From positions 1,240,001 through 1,304,000 of the forward strand of contig NZ_JAYMGI010000002.1 in assembly GCF_035825295.1 (NCBI RefSeq): a stretch of 64,000 nt of DNA, given 5' to 3'. How positions within the stretch are numbered: position 1 is the first letter of the stretch; each line of letters opens with the position of its first letter. Source of the stretch: Actinacidiphila sp. DG2A-62 (GTDB lineage: Bacteria; Actinomycetota; Actinomycetes; Streptomycetales; Streptomycetaceae). The notes below the pieces were generated by a model. That model saw nothing but the letters and a program-made list of their open reading frames with translations, did no database searches and was not told where the DNA came from. Positions 8,863 through 19,200 of this stretch are shown in pieces. The translations under genes were made by a program, and so were the position numbers.

Positions 8863-8937
8863 CTGCGGGGTCCTCGATCTCTCGGGAGACTGCGGGCGGC
8901 TAAAGGCTTGCGTCGGATCGGCCGACTGCGGGGCGGA

Positions 8938-9336
8938 TCAGTCCTGCGCGATCTCCTGCGCGATCTCCCAGACGTTGCCCGCCGGGTCGGCGAAGGCCGC
9001 GGTGCGCCGGCCCCAGGGCTGGTCCACGGGGCCGTTGATCAGCTTCACGCCGTGCTGCTCCAGCTCCGCGGCGACGGCGTTCGCGTCCTTCACGTTGATC
9101 GTCAGCAGAGCGCGGGCGCCCGTCCCCGGTCCGGCGACGCTGGCCGGCGCGATGAGCCCGTGCGCCTCCGACACATCCAGCAGATTGATCATCAGGTTGT
9201 TCAGCTTCACGACCGCGGACTCGTCGTCCTCGTAGACCACCTCCAGGCCGAAGACCTCCGTGTAGAAGGTCTTCGTCGCGGGGAGGTCCTCGACGAACAG
9301 GGTGATGACCTCGATCTCGCTCAGTGCCTTGATCAC
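8938..9336 (-). CDS. VOC/glyoxalase-fold protein
   Basis: A 132-residue vicinal-oxygen-chelate protein with paired beta-alpha-beta-beta-beta units (VITLFVEDLPATKTFYTEVFGLEVVY and the C-terminal AAFADPAGNVWEIAQE). GTG 9336 has GGAGGA 6 bases upstream, and the family normally begins here. VOC proteins are metalloenzymes (lyases, isomerases, dioxygenases) or drug-binding resistance proteins; nothing here decides between them. It is the first gene after a shared ECF-type promoter motif at 9398-9425. Confidence 0.85.
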   Translation of the reverse strand: MIKALSEIEVITLFVEDLPATKTFYTEVFGLEVVYEDDESAVVKLNNLMINLLDVSEAHGLIAPASVAGPGTGARALLTINVKDANAVAAELEQHGVKLINGPVDQPWGRRTAAFADPAGNVWEIAQEIAQD

Positions 9337-9397
9337 GTGCGCTCCTCCGATGTGCTGTGCTTGTGCCTGCTTGTGCCTGCTTGCCCTACGACCCCTA

Positions 9398-9425
9398 CGA
9401 CGAACGGGGACCCGCGCGCTGGACA
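9398..9425 (-). promoter_or_regulatory. ECF-type promoter motif upstream of VOC/ATP-grasp/oxidoreductase operon
   Basis: Minus strand: TGTCCA, 14 bases, GTTCGTCG, identical in both boxes to the copies at 6375 and 23105. It lies in the 122-base gap after the LanB-like gene and about 62 bases upstream of the VOC start. Confidence 0.7.
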
Positions 9426-9458
9426 CCCCGCTGCCAACTCGTCCGCCCGGTCGGCGGA

Positions 9459-11876
9459 TCAGGCTTCCTCCGCCGCCCGGTCGACGGTCAGGATCCGCAG
9501 CTCGGAGGTGTAGCGGGCGCCCTCTGCGTCCTTCAGCCACAGTTCGTCACGGTCGGGGAGCATCTCTGTGAGGCTCACCGAGCCGTTCTCCTCCGCTGAC
9601 CGGCGGATCGACTTGGCCACGATGTTCACGTAGACCAGGCTGCCGAAGTCCACAAAGGTCGGCTTGTCCTCCACCGGGACCTTGTAGAAGGCGCGTTCCG
9701 GCAAGCCGTGCTCGATGCGCCAGCTCCGGGCCGCGAGGAAGCGCTCGGACTCGTCCTTGACCGCTGCCCAGACGACCTCCGCGGCCGGGAAGCTCCACGA
9801 CTCGCGGGCGATCACCAGCCGGTCGACGGTGATCCGCGGGCTGTGCGCGCCACGGGAGACCGGCTTGAACGCGTTGACCGCCGCGGCCGCCAGCGGTTCG
9901 CCGAACATCTTCGACAGCGGCGCGCGGAACGAGCCGGTGCGGGACCGGGCGATCAGCCGATCGCCCTCGCGGAGCACCTCCAGGTCGGCGGCCGGCATGA
10001 TCGGCCCGGGCGGCAGCACGGACTCCGGGTGGATCGTCCAGTAGGTGTACCCGGGCGACAGCAGCGCGGACGGCGGCGAGACCCGCGAGCTGACGCCGGG
10101 CGTCTCGCGGGACGGGATGCCGTAGATCCGCCGGTCGCCGAGGTCGGTCTCGGCCGCGGCGAGCATCGACGGCGGATCGTCGTGCTGCTGCACGAAGACC
10201 CGGCTTTCCATGGTGTTGAAGGACAGGTGCAGCTCGCCCAGGACGAGCAGGAAGTCGCCGCGGGCGACGGCCGCCTCGTCCGCGGCGGCGAGCATGAAGT
10301 CCGGCGAGTGGTGGATGGCGGTGACCCACGGGACCGGCCGCGGCGGGAAGAACTCCGCGACCCGGTCGGCGAGTTCGGCGCTGCTCCGCTGCACCTCCCG
10401 GGCGTCCTGATGAGGGAGTTGCAGGACCGCGGCCCAGCGGCGCTGGAACTCGTCGACGGCGCGCCGCACCGGTTTGGACAGCGCCCGCGTGTTGAAGAAC
10501 AGGTGCGGGGTGGCCAGGCTGAGGATCGCGGCGAGCGGCACGACCGGGTTGCCGGACTGGGCGACCCGGCGCTCGTAGAGTTCGCGGAACAGCCGGTCGT
10601 ACTCCTCGCCGATCTCGGCGACCAGCCAGCGGGCGCTGTCCAGCAGCAGGGCGAGCGGGCGGCCGAGTTCCTCGCGCAACTCCGGGCCGAGGTCGACTCG
10701 GACGCCGCGGACGGTGTCCTCGTACACCAGCGTGCGGCCGGCGTAGGTGAGCCCGGCGCGGCGTTCCGCGTCCAGGCCGGTGATGTCGTGGAAGGTCTCG
10801 GCCAGCGCGGACAGCGCGGCCTCCAGCGCCACGTCGTCGCCCGCCGAGGCGGCGACCCGGTCCCTGGCGTCGACCAGTCGGCCGACGACGCCGAGGGCCC
10901 GTTCGCGGGCCTCGGGGTCCTTGATCCGCTCCAGTCGCCTGATCAGGGTCCGCTCGGGGAACGCCTCGATGGCGCCGACCAGGTCCAGCCGCAGCAGCCC
11001 GCGCCCGACCAGGTCGTCGTACGTCGCCAGCAGGGCGGCGGGCTCGCCGAGTTCGGGAAACTCCGACCAGGTCATCTCGGCGGCCACGTCCTGGACGCAG
11101 CGGACGCCGTCGACCAGCGAGAGCACCTCGGCCTCCGCGGGCGTCAGCGCCACCGGCGCCCGCCCGGGGATCTGGAGGGTGGAGCCCTCCAGCTGGTGTG
11201 CGGCGAACAGCCGGGGCACCAGCCAGGGTCGCACCTCGGGGTCGGCGGACAGCGTACGGGCGACCGCGTCGATCGCCCAGATCTCGAAGTAGACGGTGCG
11301 GCGGGCCAGGAACTCGTCCCCGACCCGTAGCTCCAGCGGGCTGCCCTCGTCGGTCCAGCGGGCCCAGCCGACCGGTCCGACGAAGCCGATGGTGTCGTTC
11401 TTCAGACTGTAGCGCTGGAGGTAGCTGGCGGCCGTCAGCTCGTGGTTGCGGCCGCGGACGTTGCGCGGCTCGCCCGCGGCGAGCTTGTCGAGGCACAGCT
11501 TGACCAGCTTCGGGTTCTGCCAGGCGACCGCCTCGCGGAACCGGGGGTCCTGCGCCACGGTCCGCACGGCCGCGGAGAGCCGGCCGGTGGCGGCCGCGTA
11601 CTCCTCCCGGTAGGCGTCCAGCAGCGCGGGGTCGCCGGCCGCGGCGTCGGCGGCCGCTGCCAGCGCGGGGTCGGTCAGCACCTGGACGCGCTCGGCGGGG
11701 AAGCCGGTGCCGCGCAGCACCACGTCCCGCCAGGTCGCCCAGCCGGTTCCGGTCAGCGGGACCAGATGGGCGCCCTGCTCCCGTTCACCGCCGCGGGGCC
11801 CGGGTCTGTCCGGGCCCGGCCGGGCGTCCGGTGCCGGGGCCCGCTCCGCCTGTGCGTCCGTCTCCTGCGTGCCCAT
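9459..11876 (-). CDS. LanB-like (lantibiotic dehydratase N-domain) protein without an obvious elimination domain
   Basis: An 805-residue protein related to the N-terminal (tRNA-dependent glutamylation) part of lantibiotic dehydratases. The region NPKLVKLCLDKL through LQRYSLKNDTIGFVGPVGW matches the conserved SRM/RPTPFG-like core of LanB proteins in a divergent form. Full LanB enzymes are about 1000 residues, with a C-terminal elimination domain. At 805 residues and with no recognisable SpaB_C-like end, it has the size of split LanBs and PEARLs, which add amino acids from aminoacyl-tRNA to peptides. No precursor peptide is visible nearby. ATG 11876 overlaps the PKS stop (TGATG), so it is translationally coupled to the NRPS-PKS core. 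The family call is good; the tRNA-dependent role is inference. Confidence 0.7.
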   Translation of the reverse strand: MGTQETDAQAERAPAPDARPGPDRPGPRGGEREQGAHLVPLTGTGWATWRDVVLRGTGFPAERVQVLTDPALAAAADAAAGDPALLDAYREEYAAATGRLSAAVRTVAQDPRFREAVAWQNPKLVKLCLDKLAAGEPRNVRGRNHELTAASYLQRYSLKNDTIGFVGPVGWARWTDEGSPLELRVGDEFLARRTVYFEIWAIDAVARTLSADPEVRPWLVPRLFAAHQLEGSTLQIPGRAPVALTPAEAEVLSLVDGVRCVQDVAAEMTWSEFPELGEPAALLATYDDLVGRGLLRLDLVGAIEAFPERTLIRRLERIKDPEARERALGVVGRLVDARDRVAASAGDDVALEAALSALAETFHDITGLDAERRAGLTYAGRTLVYEDTVRGVRVDLGPELREELGRPLALLLDSARWLVAEIGEEYDRLFRELYERRVAQSGNPVVPLAAILSLATPHLFFNTRALSKPVRRAVDEFQRRWAAVLQLPHQDAREVQRSSAELADRVAEFFPPRPVPWVTAIHHSPDFMLAAADEAAVARGDFLLVLGELHLSFNTMESRVFVQQHDDPPSMLAAAETDLGDRRIYGIPSRETPGVSSRVSPPSALLSPGYTYWTIHPESVLPPGPIMPAADLEVLREGDRLIARSRTGSFRAPLSKMFGEPLAAAAVNAFKPVSRGAHSPRITVDRLVIARESWSFPAAEVVWAAVKDESERFLAARSWRIEHGLPERAFYKVPVEDKPTFVDFGSLVYVNIVAKSIRRSAEENGSVSLTEMLPDRDELWLKDAEGARYTSELRILTVDRAAEEA

Positions 11877-14800
11877 CACGCCTCCCGCCGGTCGATCTGG
11901 TCGGCCAGGGCCTCCAGAGTGGGGTGGTCGAAGAGCACGACGATGCCGAGGTCGACCCCGAACTCGTCGCGCACCCGGGACATCAGCTCCACCGCGGTCA
12001 GCGAGTTGCCGCCCAGGTCGAAGAAGTCCGCGTCGTGCGTGATCTCGGTGCGCCCGAGCAGCGCCGTCCACAGCGCGCCGAGGCGGTCCGCGGTGGTCGC
12101 GGGCCCGGCGCCGCCGTGCGCGGCGGCCACCGGGGCGGGGCGCGGCGCGGGTGCTGTCCGGGCGCGCGCGGCCGGGTGCGCCGCAGTGGGGCGCCCGTCG
12201 GCGAAGTGCCGGACGGCGACCTGCCGGGGCGTGCGGGCGGCGAGCAGTTCCAGCAGCAGGGCTCCGCCGCGCTCGGGGTCGAGGCCCGCGCCCGGGTCGA
12301 CGGGCACGCCCATGCCGACGTCCTTCCAGCGCGGCCAGTCCACGGTGAGCAGCCGCTCCGCGGTCGGCACGCCGGAGCGGACCAGCGCGTCGAGCACCGC
12401 GTTGGCAGCGGCGTAGTCGGCGCCACCGGCCACGCCCTCCAGGACGGAGCGGCTGGAGAAGGCGACGAACAGGTCGAGCGGCGGGCGGCCGGCGAACGCG
12501 CGGGCCAGCGCGACCGCGCCGTGCGCCTTGGGCTCGAAGGCCGCGGCGGCCTTGGCGGTCGAGGTGAACGCGACCATGCCGCTGCCCGCCACGCCGGCCA
12601 GGTGGAAGACGCCGTTCACCGGGCCGTGCCGGCGGGTCACGTCGTCGAGGAGGGCGGTCAGCGCCGTCCGGTCGACGACGTCGCATGCGGCGATCTCCGC
12701 CGTCGCGCCCGACTCGGCCAGTTCGGCGAGGAGTTCGGGGTGCGGCGTGGCCTTGCGGCCGGTGAGGATCAGCACCGGCCGCTGCCCGGTCCCCGCCAGC
12801 GCCTTCGCCACGACGCCGCCGAGACCTCCGGTGCCGCCGGTGACGAGGTAGACGCCGCCCTCGCGCAGCGGGGCGTCGGTGCCAGGCGTGAGGGCGAGCG
12901 GGCGTTCCACGGGCACCCAGCGCCGGTCGCCGCGCAGCGCGACGAGCGGATCGCCGGCGCGGTCGCGCACTTCCTCGGCGAGGTCGCGGGCGGCCACGAA
13001 GTCCCCCAGGTCGACCAGCCGGGCGTGCGCCACCACGTCCTCCGCCGGCAGCGTCCTGACCAGCGCGGTCAGCGCGGAGTTGGCGGGCCGCAGCGGGTCG
13101 TGCCCGCTGACGTCGACGGCCCGCTCGGAGATCACCAGCAGGTCGGGGCGCGGTCCGCCGGCCGAGGCGCGGGACGCCTGGCGGACCAGCTCGGAGGCGG
13201 CCGCGAAGCCGGCCGCCAGTTGCCCCGCCAGATCGTCGCCCGCCGGGGTGTCGCCGTCGTCAGGGCCGGTCAGCGTGCCCGCGTGGACGAGCAGCGCGGG
13301 CGCGTCGCCGCGTTCCCTCAGCGTCCTGAACACCCGTGCCAGATCCCACGGTTCGCCGGTGCGGACGGTGAAGCCGGCCTCGCCCTCCGCGTACTGTGCT
13401 CCGGGCCGCAGGGCGACCACGCCGAACCCTGCCTCGGCCAGCGCGTCGGTGACGGTCCGCGCCCGGTCCTCGTCCTGCGGGAGCAGGGCGACGGCGAGCG
13501 CGCCGCCGTCCGCGGCCGGCGCCGGGCGGCGGTGCCGCTCCTGCCAGCCGAGCACGCTGTACGGCGAGGAGGCGGCGCCCGAGGTGTCGCCCTCCTCGCC
13601 GGGGAGAGCCGCGTCGACCCAGTGGCGGTCGCGCTCGAACGGGTAGCCGGGGACCGGCGTGCGCTCGACCTCGGCGAGGTCCTCGACCACGGCCCAGTCC
13701 ACCGTGTGGCCCTCGGTCCACAACGCGGCGACCGCGGCCAGCGCGGAGCGTACGTCGGCCAGCGGGTCGGTCCTGCGCTGGGCGAGCGTCGGCAGCACCA
13801 CGTGCCAGGCCCTCGGCGACCGTCGGGTGCTGGCGCGCGACCACGGTCAGCGCCCGACCGGGGCCCGCCTCGACCAGCACGTGCCGTTCCTCGGCGGCGG
13901 TGAGCGCGTCGAGGGCGTCCGCGAAGGCCACCGGCTCCACAAGCTGGCGCGACCAGAAGCCCGGATCGGTGACCTCCGCGGCGCCGACCTTGCGGCCGCG
14001 GGCCGCCGAGTAGAAGTCGACGGTGGGTGCGGACAGCCGCATGCCGCGCAGTACCTCCTGGAACACCGGTACCGCGGAGCCCGCGACGGGCGCGTGGGAG
14101 GCGTGGGTGGTGCGCAGCGGGCGGCTTGCGAGCCCGGCGCGCCGCAACTCCGCGACGGTTTCGTCGAGTTCGTCCGCGGGACCGGCGACGACGACCTGGC
14201 GGGGGCCGTTGACCACCGCGAGGCGTACGCCGCCGGTGAGGAACGGCTCGACGTCACCGGCGGACGCGGCGACCGCGAGCATGCCGCCCGGCGGGGTGTT
14301 CTGGAGCGCGCGGGACCGCGTGGCGACCGCGCGGACCGCGTCCTCCAGGGTGAAGACCCCGGCGACGGTGGCCGCGGTGATCTCGCCGAGGCTGTGGCCG
14401 AGCACCGCCGAAGGCGTGATCCCCCATGACTGCCAGGTCTGGGCCAGCGCGTGCTCGACGGCGAAGATCAGCGGCTGGGAGGCGCCGGGGGCGTTGATCC
14501 GCTCCTCGTCGCCGTCCCGCCACAGCGCGCGCAGCGGCACGCCCTGCGCCTCGAAGAGGTCGAGGCACGCGTCGAAGGCGGCGGCGTAGGCGGGCGAGCG
14601 CTCGTACAGGTCGAGGGCCACCCCGACCTGCTGGACGCCCATGCCGGGGAAGAGGAACGCGATCCGGCTCCGCTCGCCGGGGGCCGGGGTGCTGAAGTGT
14701 GCGGCGGACCTCGGGTCCTGGAGCAGCGACACGGCCTCCTGCGGCCCCAACGCGACGACAGCGCCGCGGTGCTCGTACGGGGTGCGGCCGCGCTGCAAGG

Positions 14801-16259
14801 TGGCGACGCTGCCGGTGAAGGTCCGCGCGCCGGGCCCGGCGAAGTGCTCGGCCAGGCTCTCGCGGTAGCGGTCGGCGGCCTGCGGGGTGCGCGCCGACCA
14901 CACCACCACGCGCGGCCGGTCCTGAGCCGGGGCGGCGGGCACGGGGGCGGGCGCCGCCTCGACGACGGCGTGCGCGTTGGTGCCGCCGACGCCGTAGGAG
15001 TTCACCGCGGCGATCCGGGAGCGCCCTGCGGTGCGGGGCCACGGGGTGGCCACGGTAGGCACCCGGAACGGCGAGTCCTCGATGCCGAGGGCGGGATTGG
15101 CGTCCTGGTAGCCGACGTTCGGCGGGATGACCTCGTTCTCCAGCGACAGCACGACCTTGATGAGGGAGGCCACGCCGGAGGCGTGCACGGTGTGCCCGAT
15201 GTTGCCCTTGACCGAGGTGAGCGCGGTGCCGCCGGGCTCGCCCCCGCCGAGGTATGCGTAGGCCGCCTTGAGCGCGGCCACCTCGATCGGGTCGCCGAGC
15301 ACCGTGCCGGTGGCGTGCGCCTCCAGCATGGCCACGTCGCGCGGTGTCACGTCGGCCAGGGCCATGGCCTCGGCGACCGCGGCGGACTGGCCGGAGACGC
15401 TGGGCGCGGCGAAACCGGCCTTCTCCCCACCGTCGTTGTTCACCGCGGTGGCGCGGATCACCGCGCGGACGCGGTCGCCGTCGGCCAGGGCGTCGGACAG
15501 CCTCTTGAGGGCGACCATCCCGACCCCGGTGGAGTACACGGTGCCGGAGGCGGCCTTGTCGAAGGGGCGGCAGTGCCCATCGCGGCTGAGCGTGCCGCCC
15601 GGCTCCCACCAGTAGCCGTGGCCGAGCGGCAACTCGACCTCCACCCCCCCGGCCAGGGCGAGTTCGCACTCACCGGCGCGCAGCGACGCGGCGGCGAGGT
15701 GCACAGCCACCAGCGAACTGGAGCAGGCCGTCGCGACATTGAGGCTGGGGCCGTTCAGCCCCAGTTTGTAGGAGACCAGGGAGGTCAGGTAGTCGGTGGA
15801 GTTCCACGTGGTCAGCGACATCCCCGACTTGCTGAGCGGACCGAGACCCTCGCTGCGCCGTACCAGGTCGAGATAGCGCCCGGCGCCCGACGAGCCGAAC
15901 ACCCCGACGTCGGTGAGCTGTTCCACGTCGTAGCCGGCGTTCTCCAGCGTCGCGTGGGCGCATTCGAGGAACAGCCGGATCTGCGGGTCGCAGATCCGTG
16001 CCTCGCGCGGCGTCAGGCCGAAGAACTCCGCGTCGAAGGCGTCGACGTCGGGTGCGGTGGCCAGTGCCTTGACGTAGTGGTCGTCGGCGAGCGCGGCGGC
16101 CGGGACGCCGGCGGCCCGCAGTTCGTCGTCCGAGGGGAACGAGATGGATGCGACGCCGTCGTGCAGATTGGCCCAGTAGCGGCCGAGGTCGGCGGCGCCG
16201 GGGAAACGGCCGGCCATCCCGATGACGGCGATGGGTTCATGCCCTGCCAGATTGCTCAT
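11876..16259 (-). CDS. Type I PKS module KS-AT-KR-ACP (one frame break as sequenced)
   Basis: About 1460 residues once a one-base break is closed. KS has active Cys (TACSSSL, ~179) and both His (EAHATGT ~311, GNIGHT ~354). AT has GHSLG (~621) and a THASH substrate motif intermediate between malonyl (HAFH) and methylmalonyl (YASH) types. A post-AT linker ends VPGYPFERDRHW. KR has VTGGTGGLGG (~1140), FSSRS and ADYAAANA with catalytic Lys/Ser/Tyr; the B-type LDD motif is missing. ACP has GGNSL (~1418). The KS-AT frame runs on uselessly to 13260, while KR-ACP continues in another frame from GTG 13801; the break lies around 13799-13830 in the linker. ATG 16259 overlaps the NRPS stop (ATGA). It extends the NRPS product by one reduced ketide unit. 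There is no TE. Confidence 0.85.
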
Positions 16260-19200
16260 GCCTGCCCTCGATCGAGATCTCGTCGGATGCGTTGGCGCAA
16301 CTGCCGCCGCTGGTGTGCTCCTTCGCCGGCCTGCGGCTGGTACCTGACCTCCCGTGGCGGAACCGGGGGCGGCCCGTCCGCCAGGAAGCGGGCCAGCGCC
16401 GTCAGGTTGGGGTGCTCGAACATCGCGGTGACCGGGAAGTCGGTGGCCAGCCGCTCGGACAGCAGCGCGTGCAGCCGGACCAGGGTCATCGAGGTCAGTC
16501 CCGCGTCGAAGAAGTTCTCTCCGCGCGGCACGTCGGCGCCCGTGACCGAGCGCAGCAACCCCGCGATCTGGTCGGCCAGTTGCTCCGCGCGGGACGCGTC
16601 GCGAGGGGCGCGCGGGGACGGGATCGCCGGGTGCGGTCCGGCCGCCTTGCGCCGCCGGCCGGGCTCGACGTCGTCGACCACCCGCAGTTCGGTCGGGACC
16701 GCCCAGCGCGGCAGGTGGCGGCGCAGATGGCCGCGCAGGTCGGCGATGTCGAGCGGGTCCCCGCCGGGCCGTGCGACGACCGACAGCGAGAGCGCGGAGC
16801 CCGCCGGGGTCGGGATCAGCCGGGCCAGCGCCCGGTGGACGCCGGGGTGCCCGAGCGCCGCGCGCTCGACCTGTTCGGGGTCCAGGCGGTGGCCGTCCAG
16901 CGAGACCTGGCGGTCCAGCCGACCGTCGGGCACCACGGCGCCCGACGGGTCGCGCCGGCCGCGGTCCCCGGTTCGGAACGCGCCGTCGACGGTGAAACCA
17001 CCGGTCCTGCCACTGCCGTCCAGGTACCCGGCGGCCAGGTGCGGTGAGCGCACCACGATCTCACCGGCGTGCCCCACGGGCGCGGGCGTCCCGTCCGGAC
17101 GCAGCACCAGGAGTTCGGCGTCGCCCGCCCCCGTGCCGACGGGCAGCGCCGCGGCGTCCGGCAGGCCGGCCGGCGGTGACCCGCCCGCGGCGGCCGCCTC
17201 GTGGACGGAGGCGAGCTGCGGGGTCTCGGTCGCGCCGTACGCGTTGACCACGCGCGCGGCGGTGACCGTGCGCAGCTCCCGCACCAGCCCCGCGGTCAGC
17301 GGGGCGCCGCCGCTCACGACCAGGCGGAGGTCGTCCAGCCGGTCCGTGCCGGGCCCGCCGCCCGGGGCTTCACCGGGGCCACGACCGGATCCGCCGCCGG
17401 TGCCGCCACTCGGCAAGGAGTCCGGCCGGGGGCGGCCCGCGAGGATCAGCTCCAGCAGAGCGGGGGTGGCGTGCAGGACCGTGACGCGCTCGTCGCGCAG
17501 CAGCGCGAACAGCCGGTCGGGCGCGGAGAAGACGTCCTCGGGCGGCACGACGACCCTGCCGCCCACCGTCAGCGGGGCGAGGATGTCGCGCAGCAGCGGG
17601 TCGTGTCCGAGGCCGCCCGCCATCACGACCCGGTCCGCCGCGGAGAAACCGTACGTCCGCACGTACCAGTCCAAAGTGCCGGCCAGCGCCTCGGGCGGCA
17701 CCTTCACCGCGGCCGGGCGGCCCGAGGTGCCTGAGGTGAACAGCACGTGCCCGACGCCGGGCAGCGGGCGCGGCACCGGATCGGTCACCGGGGCGGGCGG
17801 CTCACCGCGGCCGGTCGTCAGGACGACGGCGGGCCGGAGCAACCGCCGCTGCTCGTCGAGCACCGCGGGCGGCAGCCCGCCGTCGGTGACCGCGACGGCG
17901 GCTCCCGCCGCCCAGGCGCCCAGCAGCGCGGCCGGCAGGTCCGCGGTCCGCCCGGCCCGCAGCTCCACCACGTCCTGCGGCCCGGCTCCGGCCGCCGCCA
18001 GCGCGCCGGCCGTCCGCGCGACGTCCGCTAGGAGCTGGGCGTAGGTGCGGACGCGACCTGCCCGGCCCGCGCCCTGGGTGGACACGGCGCCCGCGACGGA
18101 CACCGCGACGGCGTCCGGTCGGCGCGCCGCGGCCGCGCGGACCATGGCGAGGACCGCGGGCACCGGTGCGGGGGCGGGTACGGGGGCAGGTACGGGGGTG
18201 GCCGCGAACCCGGGCTCGGCCGCTGCCGTCGTCCGGGCCGCCGCGGACGCGGCGCCGGCCAGGCCGGACAGCGGCAGCCCGGGCGCCTCGGTCTCGTCGG
18301 CGAACGCCGCGGCGGTGTCCGCGACCTGGCGCAGCAGTTCCCGGGCGACCGCGTCGTCGTAGAGATCGTCACGGCACACCAGTTCCAGGCGCAGACCGTC
18401 GTCGCCCTCGCGGAGGTAGAAGTTGAGGTCGAACAGCGCGGCGGGCGGGGCCACGTCGAGCCATCGCGCGGGGACGCCGACGAAGGCGGGGGGAGGACCG
18501 ATCCGGCTCAGGTCGTTCACCCACACCTGGAACAGCGGGTTGTCCCGCGGGGACGGCGGCAGGCCCAACTGGCGCACGATCGCCTGGAAGGTGGGCGTGA
18601 GATGGTCGAGCGCCTCCAGCGCGCGATCCCGCACATGCCGCAACAGGGCGTCCCGGTCGGACTGTTCGCCCGCGGTGAGCCACAACGGGACGGTGCCGAG
18701 CACGAGCCCGGCGAGTTCGGCCTCCTGCGGCCGTACCCGCCGGCTCACCGGCATCCCGATGGCGACGGTCTGCTCACCGGACCACGCGGCGATCACCGAG
18801 GCCACGCAGGCGAGGAAGTAGGTGGCCCGGGTGTGGCCGTCGCGGGCGAGCAGGGCGTCGATCCGCCGACTCGTCCTCGCGCCGAGCGCCGCTGTGAAGC
18901 GGCGCCCCGCCAGCGTGGGGGCTTGCGGGCCGCTCAGCCGGAACGGAAGCGCCGTGCGGACCGGTGCGTCGTCCAGCAGCTCCTGCCAGTGGGCCAGGTC
19001 CGCCTGCCAGGCCGGCGACCCGACGGCGGCCGCGCGCCCGTGCGCGAAGTCGGCGAAGCTGGGCGCTTCGGCGGGCCACTTGGGGACCGCGCCGGCCGAA
19101 CGGGCGGTGTACGCGAAGGCGATGTCGGCGAGGACGAGTTCCAGGCCGCGCTGGTCGGCGACCAGGTGGTGCAGCGACAGCGCGAGCACCGACTCCCCCG

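Noticed and set aside
9459..12686. A 1075-residue frame joining LanB-like protein to upstream sequence
   Set aside because: The first 270 codons are a shadow of the PKS; the true start is ATG 11876 overlapping the PKS stop.
14000..14150. Firm prediction of malonyl or methylmalonyl specificity for the AT
   Set aside because: The THASH motif is intermediate between the HAFH and YASH classes.
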